The position numbers and the translations under genes are program-made. Shown here in pieces: positions 1-7,003 of a stretch of 12,045 bases of DNA. Position 1 is the stretch's first letter. Every line of letters begins with the position of its first letter. Source of the stretch: Lactobacillus sp. (GTDB taxonomy: Bacteria; Bacillota; Bacilli; Lactobacillales; Lactobacillaceae); NCBI RefSeq assembly GCF_014803895.1, contig NZ_JAAVAU010000015.1:5227-17271 (forward strand), given 5' to 3'. The notes under the pieces were generated by a model. It did no database searches. It saw only the letters and a list, made by a program, of their open reading frames with translations, and was not told the DNA's origin.

Positions 1-377
1 GCTTCACGCTGTGCATATAGCCATGCTTTGCTTTGCTTAGTCTTAGTTTTGGAGGTAAATTCTTGCTCAAATTTTGACCGCACACTGTCGATAGCTTCTT
101 GCGTGTCAAAGAAATCCTTAAAAGTCTTATATTTAGGCTTAGGGTTCTTACTACTACCAGTAGTTGCCTGCACGCCCTGATTAAACCAAGCTCCAAGGGC
201 AAGCATTTCTTGCTCTTTGACCTGTTTTAATTGATATGCTTCAAGCCTTAAGTAGTACTCTTTAAGCGTCATACGCTCAATATCTTTAATATTATGAAAG
301 CCCAAATAAGCTAGTGAGTTAAGTAAAATAGTTCGATATGCTACTTTACTGGGTTCTGGCTTATCTAGGCTGTTGCG
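1..377 (-). CDS. Tail assembly chaperone, -1 frameshift extension (T part), partial
   Basis: This open frame is the -1 continuation of the tail assembly chaperone gene at 365-715. After a slip on A AAA AAC (377-383) reading continues as RNSLDKPEPSKVAYRTILL and stays open for 125 codons to the window edge without a stop. Its first methionine comes late (after FHNIKDIER), with no ribosome binding site, so independent translation is unlikely. The sequence MTLKEYYLRLEAYQLKQ and the following charged helices resemble the T domain of phage GpGT proteins, which in lambda and many Siphoviridae binds the tape measure protein and recruits it to the tube protein. The fusion would be at least 238 residues. 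The C-terminus is missing here; a tape measure gene should follow to the left. The open frame is seen directly; the role is inferred from gene order and family. Confidence 0.85.
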
Positions 378-715
378 TTTTTTACTGAAAGTTGCACCAC
401 TGTGGATTTTTCGAGTTCTTCTTCCACAGCTGAGAAAAGTTTTTCTAGGGTATTGATATCTAAACTTTCTAAGTAAGAATCGCAATTTTCTAAGCTAGGG
501 CGCTTGACTGCTTCATAGCTTGCAGCATAAAGCACCATACTTAAAGCTGACGCATCATAAGCTTTAAGTGCAGGAATCGTTTTAATTAAACCAAAACCTA
601 AGCTGACGGTTTGACCACCAGCTTGCGCTCTAATCCCTGCAATTTTATCTAGTTCTCTGACAAAACGAACACCAAAATGTAAATCCACTTTGGTTTTATC
701 AACAGTAATTTGCAT
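365..715 (-). CDS. Tail assembly chaperone (GpG-like, zero-frame product)
   Basis: A 116-residue protein starting MQITVDKTKVDLHFGVRFVR, with a strong AGGAGG ribosome binding site 5 nt before the ATG that overlaps the stop of the tail tube gene. Length, position (after the major tail protein, before where the tape measure gene should be) and the frameshift site at its end identify it as the short tail assembly chaperone of Siphoviridae (gpG equivalent; Gp12/TAC families in Gram-positive phages). These cytoplasmic helper proteins coat the tape measure protein during tube polymerisation and are absent from the virion. The sequence is mostly helical and acidic near the C-terminus (FSAVEEELEKS). 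It is translated in two forms if the slip site works. Confidence 0.85.
   Translation of the reverse strand: MQITVDKTKVDLHFGVRFVRELDKIAGIRAQAGGQTVSLGFGLIKTIPALKAYDASALSMVLYAASYEAVKRPSLENCDSYLESLDINTLEKLFSAVEEELEKSTVVQLSVKNATA
377..383 (-). promoter_or_regulatory. Programmed -1 ribosomal frameshift site (A AAA AAC)
   Basis: On the minus strand codons 111-113 of the chaperone read GTA AAA AAC, giving the heptamer A AAA AAC exactly in the X XXY YYZ phase needed for -1 slippage. The zero frame ends only three codons later (TAG at 365-367), while the -1 frame stays open to the window edge. I saw no clear downstream pseudoknot or stem. Confidence 0.85.
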
Positions 716-724
716 ATTTACCTC

Positions 725-1288
725 CTAAAATGACAATTCGCGGTCGGATTCTTCATCAAATGCCACACCTTCACCGGTTTGGTCATCATCCTTAAGTTGC
801 TTGATACCACGGAATACATAGTCAAGTTCTGCTTCTTGGTCGTCAGTAAGTCCAAGCCAACCTTTTTGTGGTGTTCCTTTACCGGTTACAGTGATTGACC
901 TTGTAGCGGTATCATCATTATCGGCACTCAAATTATTTTCACTTACCACACCTTGCATGTAGTAAGCTAAGTACTTACCTTCCCCATTTTTAATTTGGTG
1001 ATTGATACGCCAGATTTCTACTGGTAAGTTCTTATTGATTGCACGGTCTAAATCTGCGGTCAATGCACTGACTGTATCAGCACATTCGAAATTCATTTCA
1101 GACTCCATACCGCCACCAGTAGTAATTGAACCAGACTTAGTGGTTTTACTTTCACTATCACGACTGCGGTTAAACTCACCACTATCTTCCCAAGGCACTA
1201 GTAAAGCGTCTTCTTTACCTTCGTTTTCTAAAAGACGAAAATACGTGATCCAGTTGATACCTTGGACTGCTTCAGGTAACTTTGCCAT
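725..1288 (-). CDS. Major tail tube protein
   Basis: A 187-residue protein starting MAKLPEAVQGINWITYFRLL, with AAAGGA placed 8 nt before the ATG. It resembles the TP901-1/phi13-type major tail proteins of Gram-positive phages: a start directed at a short metal- or strand-rich core, a Ser/Thr/Gly-rich loop (KSGSITTGGGMES), the PVEIWRINHQ strand and the segment SITVTGKGTPQKGWLGLT near the C-terminus. Members assemble as stacked hexameric rings forming the tail tube. Position after the DUF3168 tail terminator and before the chaperone pair supports the call strongly. The last 35 residues are acidic (DDQTGEGVAFDEESDREL). There is no C-terminal Ig-like domain, which some relatives carry. Confidence 0.85.
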   Translation of the reverse strand: MAKLPEAVQGINWITYFRLLENEGKEDALLVPWEDSGEFNRSRDSESKTTKSGSITTGGGMESEMNFECADTVSALTADLDRAINKNLPVEIWRINHQIKNGEGKYLAYYMQGVVSENNLSADNDDTATRSITVTGKGTPQKGWLGLTDDQEAELDYVFRGIKQLKDDDQTGEGVAFDEESDRELSF

Positions 1289-1302
1289 CTTCTATTTCCT
1301 TT

Positions 1303-1698
1303 CTACTGCAAAGAAAAAGACAACGTAAGCACACCATGGATTAAGACGGTGCCTTCTACGCTGTCATCTTCTAAAATTCTGTTATCTACTAAATTACTTC
1401 TGCCAGCAAACTTATAGTTCGCTGTTTTAATTCCTTTAAAAGTAAGTCGTGTTAAATCATGCATGATTTCATCAACTTGCTTTATTTGTTTATCAGACCC
1501 CCACACATGAATAGTCTGATAAAGTGTAGCCCCCATCATTACCTTGTAAGGTCTGTTTGAAGTTTGCTGTTCTCCAACAACCACAAATGGATAAGGGGCG
1601 TTCTCATTTTTTAAAGGCAAGTGAGTACAAACACTGTACCCTTGTACCATGCAATGCTTAAAAATAGCATCGCGTAACTCTAAACTCGGTGAAATCAT
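1303..1698 (-). CDS. Tail terminator / tail completion protein (DUF3168, SPP1 gp17-like)
   Basis: A 131-residue protein starting MISPSLELRDAIFKHCM. It overlaps the gp10-like gene by 4 nt (ATGA), so translation is probably coupled. The pattern N-terminal helix, then YPFVVVGEQQTSNRPYK, then a strand with IHVWG and a helix KQVDEIMHDLTRL is that of DUF3168 proteins, the SPP1 gp17/lambda gpU-like tail-to-head joining proteins that cap the tail tube and bind the head completion complex. Length is typical for the family. Gene order (connector, stopper, gp10-like, this gene, tube protein) is the standard one. Family assignment is by recognition of the sequence pattern and context. Confidence 0.8.
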   Translation of the reverse strand: MISPSLELRDAIFKHCMVQGYSVCTHLPLKNENAPYPFVVVGEQQTSNRPYKVMMGATLYQTIHVWGSDKQIKQVDEIMHDLTRLTFKGIKTANYKFAGRSNLVDNRILEDDSVEGTVLIHGVLTLSFSLQ

Positions 1699-2078
1699 TT
1701 CATCACTTTCTTTAAGTCACTAAGAAAAGTAGCCGTTTGTTTGATGAAAGCTGGTCTTAAGGTCGGGCGTGGATGCATATAGCGTGTGCCATACTCCAGA
1801 TAACCAAAGTATTTCACATTAGGACTAAAAGACCCCACATGTGCTGTCAAACCGTCAACGGTATACTTATCAGCAATTGACCCTTCCAAGTGTCCCTGTG
1901 GATCTTTCCAAATTTTTCCTACGCCTTTCTCCCATGCCCAATGTCCGGTGTATTGGTCTTTCATGTTCTTTTTGACTTCACGAGCCAATGCAGAACCATT
2001 TTTCTTGACGACTAACTTAATTGCTTTCATATTTTGGGCATCTTTTAGATCAACTCTAAGTTCTTTCAGCCCCCGCAT
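1695..2078 (-). CDS. HK97 gp10-like head-tail / tail component
   Basis: I place the start at an ATG (2078) giving MRGLKELRVDLKDAQNMKAI, about 127 residues. The frame is open upstream to a GTG at 2102, which would add eight residues (MKILRTIK), but proteins of this family normally begin just before the GLxEL segment. Neither start has a clear ribosome binding site, so coupling to the upstream gene is likely; the genes overlap by 23 nt (47 nt with the GTG). The WxWEKGVGKIWKDPQGHLEGSI region, the loop HVGSFSPNVKYFGYLEYGTRYMHPRPTLRPAF and a C-terminal helix are the hallmark of HK97 gp10/phi-type minor tail proteins, where the EYGT...PRPFLRPA motif is highly conserved. The exact role in joining head and tail is known only by analogy. 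Confidence 0.82.
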   Translation of the reverse strand: MRGLKELRVDLKDAQNMKAIKLVVKKNGSALAREVKKNMKDQYTGHWAWEKGVGKIWKDPQGHLEGSIADKYTVDGLTAHVGSFSPNVKYFGYLEYGTRYMHPRPTLRPAFIKQTATFLSDLKKVMK

Positions 2079-2388
2079 TTTGATTGTTCGCAATATCTTC
2101 ACCTACAATCAGTGTATATCCCTTAAGTGGCGTGCGTTGTGTTTGCATTCTATAGTGTGTATCACTGTTATCAATCGTTAGATAATCAAAAACGGTGTGT
2201 AAGGGATGCAATAAACGCACTACCTTAGCTTGTTTTACATAGTTCCCTAGCAGTTCTTGACTGCGATTAGTCCCCATATCAGTAACATTAGCCATGTCCT
2301 CATGAACTACTTTTACATCATCCGCAAACTCATGTGCATCTGGATCATAGAAGCTATCACTACGATAAAATTTAACTTTGTGCGTCAT
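2056..2388 (-). CDS. Head-tail joining protein (stopper, SPP1 gp16-like)
   Basis: A protein of about 110 residues from the ATG at 2388 (MTHKVKFYRSDSFYDPDAHE). Two in-frame ATGs lie upstream (2394 and 2403, adding MITMR), and no good ribosome binding site separates them; all overlap the end of the connector gene, so translational coupling is likely. The beta-rich sequence with YDPDAHEF, ANVTDMG, VKQAKVVRLLHP and a terminal YTLIVGED matches the head-tail joining family (Phage_H_T_join; SPP1 gp16/phage HK97 gpFII-like), which plugs the connector after packaging. The call rests on this pattern and on its place between the connector and gp10-like genes. Confidence 0.75.
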   Translation of the reverse strand: MTHKVKFYRSDSFYDPDAHEFADDVKVVHEDMANVTDMGTNRSQELLGNYVKQAKVVRLLHPLHTVFDYLTIDNSDTHYRMQTQRTPLKGYTLIVGEDIANNQNAGAERT

Positions 2389-2764
2389 TCTCATTGTTAT
2401 CATGTTCTTTCATTCGATAAGGGTTATAAAAATGAACTAACACGCCGGTATCGTTATTATCTTGCTTCCATTCGTCCAAGTCGTCTAAAAATTCGTCAAA
2501 ATCATTAGCACTAAAAGTGATACTTTCGCCTTCTTGCGTGTATTGACTCATACCCTCGTTTTTAAGCTTGTTATAGCGCTTTACACAAACTTGTAAGGGA
2601 ATATAAGACATTTCACTAGGGAAATCTTCATCACTCTTTAAACCCAACTTAAAGCGAGTTTGAAGCACTGTATTGTGGATGATAAGCTTTAAAACATCGT
2701 CCATGTCACTCTCTTTAAGCTGCAACATGGTTTTTAATTCATCTAAGCTTACCGGCTCATCCAT
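2372..2764 (-). CDS. Head-tail connector protein (SPP1 gp15 / HK97 gp6-like)
   Basis: A 130-residue, mostly helical protein starting MDEPVSLDELKTMLQLKESD, right after the capsid gene; AAGGTG across the capsid stop serves as ribosome binding site. The opening SLDELKxMLxLKExDMDDVLKLIIHN helix pair and the later helix PLQVCVKRYNKLKNEGMSQYTQEGESITF are characteristic of the connector adaptor family (Phage_connect_1, 'DNA packaging protein'), which forms a dodecameric ring beneath the portal. The C-terminus (FYNPYRMKEHDNNENDAQS) is extended and acidic. Assignment is by sequence pattern and by order after the major capsid gene. Confidence 0.8.
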   Translation of the reverse strand: MDEPVSLDELKTMLQLKESDMDDVLKLIIHNTVLQTRFKLGLKSDEDFPSEMSYIPLQVCVKRYNKLKNEGMSQYTQEGESITFSANDFDEFLDDLDEWKQDNNDTGVLVHFYNPYRMKEHDNNENDAQS

Positions 2765-2766
2765 GG

Positions 2767-3672
2767 TTATTCACCTTGGTTACTACCAGATGGGGTGTTT
2801 GAATTATTGCCTTCACTGATAGTAGTTTCAATAATGCCATCAGTACGTTCTGGGAACATCACCATACCATTAACAATTACAGTTTGATAAGTTAAGTTTT
2901 CATTTACGGCATTATGAGTTACACCAATCAAGCCAGTTTCATCGGTAGTAAAGTTAAATGCACGATTTAAAGCACCACCATTGACGTTAGCGTAAGCTAA
3001 GTTGATGTTTTCACTTGGAGTTGCGTAAATCTTACCTTGTGGGATTGCAGTGTTCATGACCACTTTACTAAAGCCCATGAAATCTTTAATGTAATTCAAG
3101 CCGAATGCCGTTTGTGTAGTCAATTCTGCCTTAGCTAAGTAATCATAAAAATCGATTGGATTGATGAAAAGAACAGGTTCTACATCATAGTCTTCCCATT
3201 GAACTGCCATTTGTCCCAAGGTCTTAGCAATACCAGCCTTGAAAGTGTCTGCAGTTGCTGTAGTAGTACCGGTTAAGCCAGTCATAAAGCCAAAGAAATC
3301 TGTTTTCAAGCCCTTTTGAATTTCTCTTAAAAGCTTATTATCAGTTTCAGTAACTGCTTCTTCAAAGCCATTAGCTTGAATTGATTCTGCGGTGGTTAAT
3401 TTACGATACTTTCCATAGTCAAGGGTAACAGTCTTAGCTAACTTCTTAGTTACCTTGCTTAATGGAATAGTTTCGCCTTCACCCACAGATTTGTTAGCCT
3501 TGGTAACTTCAGATTTGTAAATCTTGATTTGGTTACCTTGACTCATTGAGGTTAAGCGGGCAATACCCAAAGCTTCTTGAAGTTTCTTGATATTGTCATT
3601 AAAGCGTTCCCTGAAATCAATGGAAATGTTGACTAAATCTGCTGCCATGTTTGTATTTGAATCTACTGCCAT
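2767..3672 (-). CDS. Major capsid protein
   Basis: A 301-residue protein starting MAVDSNTNMAADLVNISIDF, with AGGAG 10 nt before the ATG. It sits directly after the scaffold gene, as in SPP1 and Sfi11-like phages. An N-terminal arm (NIKKLQEALGIARLTSMSQG), a strand-rich E-loop-like part (GEGETIPLSKVTKKLAKTV), a helical spine and the VLFINPIDFYDYLAKAEL ... AIPQGKIYATPSENINLAYAN segment match HK97-fold capsid proteins of Lactobacillus and Streptococcus phages. The GTHNAVNENLTYQTVIVNGMVMFPERTDGII strand pair near the C-terminus is typical. The last 18 residues (Ser/Asn/Gly-rich) look like a flexible tail. It assembles into the icosahedral procapsid; no maturation protease gene is visible in the window. 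Confidence 0.92.
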   Translation of the reverse strand: MAVDSNTNMAADLVNISIDFRERFNDNIKKLQEALGIARLTSMSQGNQIKIYKSEVTKANKSVGEGETIPLSKVTKKLAKTVTLDYGKYRKLTTAESIQANGFEEAVTETDNKLLREIQKGLKTDFFGFMTGLTGTTTATADTFKAGIAKTLGQMAVQWEDYDVEPVLFINPIDFYDYLAKAELTTQTAFGLNYIKDFMGFSKVVMNTAIPQGKIYATPSENINLAYANVNGGALNRAFNFTTDETGLIGVTHNAVNENLTYQTVIVNGMVMFPERTDGIIETTISEGNNSNTPSGSNQGE

Positions 3673-3688
3673 TTTATTTTTCTCCTAT

Positions 3689-4219
3689 CTAGTTAAATAA
3701 ATCTCGGTGTTCTCCAATCGCTTTTAACCGTGCATTAGTGTCTTTAATGCCCATGATTTCTTTTTTAGTCATGGTGTTATTTTTTACAACTGGAGTTTTA
3801 CCTTTTCTAAAATCTTCACGAACTTCATTTTTGATGCGCTTTACTAAGTCAGATACCAATTTCACATTGTCCTGTGTAGTTTTCGCATCATCGGTTACAA
3901 CCAAGCTAAGCTCATCACTAGTTAAAGAAACGTCTTCATCTTTAAGCATTTGGCACGCTTGATCTCGCATTTCATACTTAGCAAGCTTGGATTGTGCATC
4001 ACTTGCTACTTGCTTTGCTTGTTTTAATTCGTATTCGTTCTTTTGGTCACGGTTCATCTTAGCAAGCTTAGTAGCCTCATCTTTAGCTGCAGTAATCTTT
4101 TCTGCTTGGTCTTTACGTTCACGCTCTATGCGTTTCTTAATCATTTCATTTACTTGATCTTGAGTGAAAGTCTTTTCAGTTTCTCCCACACTTGATTGTT
4201 CTTGTTTTTCTTCTGCCAT
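3689..4219 (-). CDS. Capsid scaffolding protein (DUF4355)
   Basis: A 176-residue, highly charged protein starting MAEEKQEQSSVGETEKTFTQ, with GAGGT 7 nt before the ATG. After a disordered acidic start, the FTQDQVNEMIKKRIERERK motif leads into a long coiled coil rich in Lys, Glu, Ala and Gln (about residues 20-85), and the C-terminus carries KKEIMGIKDTNARLKAIGEHRDLF. This layout is the DUF4355 family of Gram-positive phage scaffolds (Gp20-like minor structural annotation in older records). Scaffolds guide procapsid assembly and are then released. Position immediately before the capsid gene supports this. It is the first gene after the terminator at 4302-4335, so it needs readthrough or its own promoter, which I could not identify. 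Confidence 0.88.
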   Translation of the reverse strand: MAEEKQEQSSVGETEKTFTQDQVNEMIKKRIERERKDQAEKITAAKDEATKLAKMNRDQKNEYELKQAKQVASDAQSKLAKYEMRDQACQMLKDEDVSLTSDELSLVVTDDAKTTQDNVKLVSDLVKRIKNEVREDFRKGKTPVVKNNTMTKKEIMGIKDTNARLKAIGEHRDLFN

Positions 4220-4343
4220 TTTACATACCTCACTTTTAAAGTTAGCGGTTCAACTCTCTACTCATGATTTCTTTTAAGCCTGTATCAAGGAAAAAGGCAA
4301 TAAAAAACAGCTAACCACGTTGTGATTAACTGCTTAGAGTTAA
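4220..4343 (-). other. Intergenic leader of the scaffold/capsid genes
   Basis: This short gap holds the terminator at 4302-4335, then about 80 nt before the scaffold start. I looked for a sigma-A promoter on the minus strand: TTGATA (about 4282-4287) and TTGAAC (about 4246-4251) are present as -35-like boxes, but neither has a credible -10 box at the right distance. How the capsid genes are transcribed beyond the terminator is therefore not explained by visible sites. Confidence 0.4.
4302..4335 (-). terminator. Rho-independent terminator behind the yjcQ-like gene
   Basis: On the minus strand CAGTTAATCA pairs with TGGTTAGCTG across the loop CAACG, giving 10 bp with two G-U pairs, then six T residues (4302-4307). 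The G-U pairs would be A-C mismatches on the plus strand, so the hairpin is directed to minus-strand transcripts. It lies inside the head operon, between the cargo-like genes and the scaffold gene. Confidence 0.8.
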
Positions 4344-4662
4344 TTATTTAAATACTGGAAGCCAGTCTCTAACTTCTTTAAAAACTTTATAGGCTTTTTT
4401 CATCATTGAATTTTCAGCTAAGTATTGGAGTCCATCACTTGTTACTTCAATATTTTCTAAGCCTATTAAAATATTTCCCATCTTTGTAGGATGGAATTTA
4501 ATACCTTTAATATAACCGTCATTTGATAACATTTTTAAAGTTTGAATAAATTGCACCTTAGATATCTTGAATGTAGAAGGCTGCAAAATATCCACGTTCA
4601 TAACAGTATTTAAGATAACTTAAGATTTTATATGCTATTGAAAAATAATCATTATTAGCCAT
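4344..4662 (-). pseudogene. YjcQ-family protein, frameshifted
   Basis: The C-terminal 85 codons (from an ATG at 4601) read MNVDILQPSTFKISKVQFIQ and end YLAENSMMKKAYKVFKEVRD plus a few residues, matching the end of Bacillus YjcQ-type proteins (TxxGxxYLxEN...KAYKxxKExxDW), a small winged-helix-like family often found in prophages. The N-terminus of the same family is present in another frame: an ATG at 4662, with GAGG 6 nt upstream, reads MANNDYFSIAYKILSYLKYC before running to a stop about 14 codons later. The 4601 ATG has no ribosome binding site. The two frames join if one base is skipped near 4590-4602, so the gene looks broken by a single indel (or by sequencing error). The gene begins 8 nt after the stop of the preceding gene. 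Function of the family is unknown to me. Confidence 0.78.
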
Positions 4663-4670
4663 ATTATGCC

Positions 4671-5075
4671 TCAAATATATCTAATATCCTTGTTAGGATT
4701 ATTTTTACCTTCAACACCTGGATATACTATTTTGTGAACTTGATTATTAAAGTAATCCAATTCTGCCAAATATCCCATAGCTACAGCTTTTTTTACTTCT
4801 TCATCATTAAAGTGATAAAAATCTTTCATCGCCTCAAGTCGCTCGGGAATAAGTTTTTCCGTTTCTTTAATGATTTTCTCGGTCTGTTCTTCAGTAAAAG
4901 GTGATTTTAAAAAGCCATATTTATAATCTTTGTAATGGTTCAATGTTCTAGCTATTCCATAGTCCAAGCCATCGACATCTTTAAAGAACCAATTATATAA
5001 CCAAAACATATTTTTATATCCAAAGAGAACATTGTGATATGTCTCGGAAATAGCTAATACTTGTAATTTTGCCAT
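4671..5075 (-). CDS. Unknown protein behind the MuF toxin-like gene (immunity candidate)
   Basis: A protein of about 134 residues that I do not recognise. I chose the ATG at 5075 (MAKLQVLAISETYHNVLFGY) because AGGATGGTG lies 6 nt before it; the in-frame ATG at 5087 abuts its AAAAGG and is badly spaced. The protein is soluble-looking, aromatic-rich at the N-terminus (NMFWLYNWFF) and helical and charged later (FTEEQTEKIIKETEKLIPER), with no signal peptide. It follows the MuF gene stop by about 29 nt and precedes the yjcQ-like gene by 8 nt. The base composition is AT-rich like the 3' half of the MuF gene. Phage MuF genes with toxin C-termini are commonly followed by immunity genes, so this is my inferred role; nothing in the sequence itself proves it. 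Confidence 0.6.
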   Translation of the reverse strand: MAKLQVLAISETYHNVLFGYKNMFWLYNWFFKDVDGLDYGIARTLNHYKDYKYGFLKSPFTEEQTEKIIKETEKLIPERLEAMKDFYHFNDEEVKKAVAMGYLAELDYFNNQVHKIVYPGVEGKNNPNKDIRYI

Positions 5076-5104
5076 AATAATCACCATCCTTTTACTTAAG
5101 TATA

Positions 5105-7003
5105 TTAAGAACTAAGCTTTCTTATCTTGTATGGGATATCCATTTTTTCTAATTCTGAAATTAAACTTTTTGCCTTAATATTTTCAGGGATTTCTACAAA
5201 TGCAATATCTTTTGCAGTAACTTTACCATGTATTTGTGCCTCAACATAAGGAGGTTTTCTAAAATCATCAGTCATATCATCAATGGTTTTGTATTTATCC
5301 ATAAAGTGAATATTATCTTCTTCAAAAATGTCATACATAGACCACAATTTGCGTCCACTGCCTCCAACAGGTGCTATATAGGTTGGACTTTCTTCACCAA
5401 TTTTTGCAGCCTTCCAAGTATCCACACTTTCAATTGATGAAAAACCTTTCGCCAAACTATCTCCTATTGTATAAGTGGTTCTATCTTTAATATTTTTATT
5501 AAAGTGAACTGCGATTTCTCCATAATTTCTAGCAGTTCTAGGATAATATGAGCTTTGCTTACCAATTCTGCCATATAAGGCAAAATCTTCAGGTGGTCTC
5601 TTCATATATTCTTCATACATTTCTTCACTTTCATCAGTAAAAATTTTCCATTCAACGTTTCTGCGTGTTTGAGTATCTAAGAAACCACCTGAACTATTTG
5701 TTTCTAATTGATTTTTAAAACCATCCTTTAAAACTTTTTTCAGGTTGACCGGTTCAATGTACATTTGAATATCGTTTTCTTTACTACTAATCATCTCATT
5801 AAGCTTAGCAAATTGAGATTTCATTTCTTTAGTAGCTTTATTCAAACGTTCTTTACTTAACGGTCTATATGACATATCTTCAGCTGCTAAATAATGATCC
5901 CATTCTTCAGTTAGATAATCCTTAATGCCTTTATCTAAAAGACCCGGTAAATCTACTTTCTTTAAGTCATCTAATTCCTTAGGTGCCTCACTATTTTCAG
6001 GCTCTTTAATAAACTCATCAAGCACATCATCGCTCATGTAAGAACTGATTGAACAACGGCAATTAGGGTGTGTATCTAAAGGGATGCGAGGCACATCTTT
6101 TAAATCATATACACCAAGTTCATCTTCACCAGGATATTTATGATCTGCGTATTTTTGACAAATCTTACAAGCGTTACGTTCGGCAAAATACCAAGCTTGT
6201 GTAAAACCGTTGTCTTTAATTGCATTATACTGCACATCATACTGCACCCGAGAACTCTCAGTTCTGGCAATTCTTTCAGTAACATAAGTGGCATTTTTAA
6301 CCGTACTTGCTACTTGGTCTTTAAGCTTGCGGGCTAAAACACGTGGATGTTCTCCTGTGACAAAACCAGTAGTTAAAACTCTGTCTAGATTTGCCTTTAA
6401 AGTATCCTGTGACCTCCACAATCTGCTTGACCATGTTGCCCCTGCCATACTCTGCATCACTATGCTTTGTGTGGTGTAACTAGCCTTAAAATCATAATCA
6501 GGCAAAAATTTACCAAGTAAACCAGCTTGTCTTTTTTGCTCTGCAATGACTTCGTTAGTAAGCCGTTCTCGCAAATCGTCGCTGATATCCATCGTTACAT
6601 GAGTTAAATATGCACCAGTCATACTTTTAAGATATTCAAGCCGATTAATGCGCATAGTAGCATTGTAAATCTTCATTCTAAGATTTTCTTCATCGGTGAA
6701 ATCCTTTAAAGTTACCTTTTTGCCACTCTTACGGATTTCTTCAGCACGTTTGACTAGTTTTTCTGCTTCAGCTTCAAACCGTTCGATATCGCCAGTAGTA
6801 ACATCTTTCATCATCTGACTATAGTTTGTGCCAGTCTTAGCATTTAAGCGGCTAACTTCACGATCTATCAAGTCATCAATATCATTGATTACATTGCGAT
6901 ATCGTTTTTCTATTAAAGTGTCAAAATTTACATCTGCTTCATCTTGCTGTTCTTGCCACTTTTTTTCTTGGGCTAAACGCTGCTTCCAGTAACTACTTGC
7001 CAT
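5105..7003 (-). CDS. Minor head protein (MuF / SPP1 gp7-like) with C-terminal toxin-like domain
   Basis: A 632-residue protein, about twice the size of a plain SPP1 gp7/Mu gpF-like head protein. Residues 1-160 are helical and charged. Residues about 180-322 are the MuF domain, with RIARTESSRVQYD (245-257), CKICQKYADH (279-288) and HPNCRCS (312-318), where the Cys/His set probably binds metal. An acidic linker (324-350) follows. The C-terminal domain (about 360-632) carries VLKDGFKNQLETNSSGG (424-440), YGEIAVHFN, KDRTTYTIGDSLAKGF (506-521) and PPYVEAQIHGKV (584-595). From memory this motif series resembles DUF3626-like/ADP-ribosyltransferase-like effectors; that is a tentative match. MuF proteins sit at the portal and enter the capsid, so a toxin tail could be delivered with DNA. 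The gene overlaps the portal gene by 11 nt. The 3' half is visibly more AT-rich than the 5' half, suggesting a swapped tail. Confidence 0.85.
   Translation of the reverse strand: MASSYWKQRLAQEKKWQEQQDEADVNFDTLIEKRYRNVINDIDDLIDREVSRLNAKTGTNYSQMMKDVTTGDIERFEAEAEKLVKRAEEIRKSGKKVTLKDFTDEENLRMKIYNATMRINRLEYLKSMTGAYLTHVTMDISDDLRERLTNEVIAEQKRQAGLLGKFLPDYDFKASYTTQSIVMQSMAGATWSSRLWRSQDTLKANLDRVLTTGFVTGEHPRVLARKLKDQVASTVKNATYVTERIARTESSRVQYDVQYNAIKDNGFTQAWYFAERNACKICQKYADHKYPGEDELGVYDLKDVPRIPLDTHPNCRCSISSYMSDDVLDEFIKEPENSEAPKELDDLKKVDLPGLLDKGIKDYLTEEWDHYLAAEDMSYRPLSKERLNKATKEMKSQFAKLNEMISSKENDIQMYIEPVNLKKVLKDGFKNQLETNSSGGFLDTQTRRNVEWKIFTDESEEMYEEYMKRPPEDFALYGRIGKQSSYYPRTARNYGEIAVHFNKNIKDRTTYTIGDSLAKGFSSIESVDTWKAAKIGEESPTYIAPVGGSGRKLWSMYDIFEEDNIHFMDKYKTIDDMTDDFRKPPYVEAQIHGKVTAKDIAFVEIPENIKAKSLISELEKMDIPYKIRKLSS

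Noticed and set aside
1002..1328. Plus-strand open frame of 108 codons
   Set aside because: It is the antisense shadow of the tail tube protein gene, with no ribosome binding site and unlikely composition.
1948..2508. Two plus-strand open frames over the connector genes
   Set aside because: They overlap well-supported minus-strand structural genes and show no recognisable protein features.
3738..3962. Plus-strand open frame opposite the scaffold gene
   Set aside because: Its Ser/Phe/Leu-rich sequence is the mirror of a Lys/Glu-rich coiled coil; no start signal.
4220..4300. Sigma-A promoter before the scaffold gene
   Set aside because: TTGATA and TTGAAC are present but lack a -10 box at 16-18 bp, so no promoter is claimed.
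6100..6294. Minus-strand open frame of 64 codons inside the MuF gene
   Set aside because: It is an alternative frame within the conserved MuF domain, which is read in the long frame.
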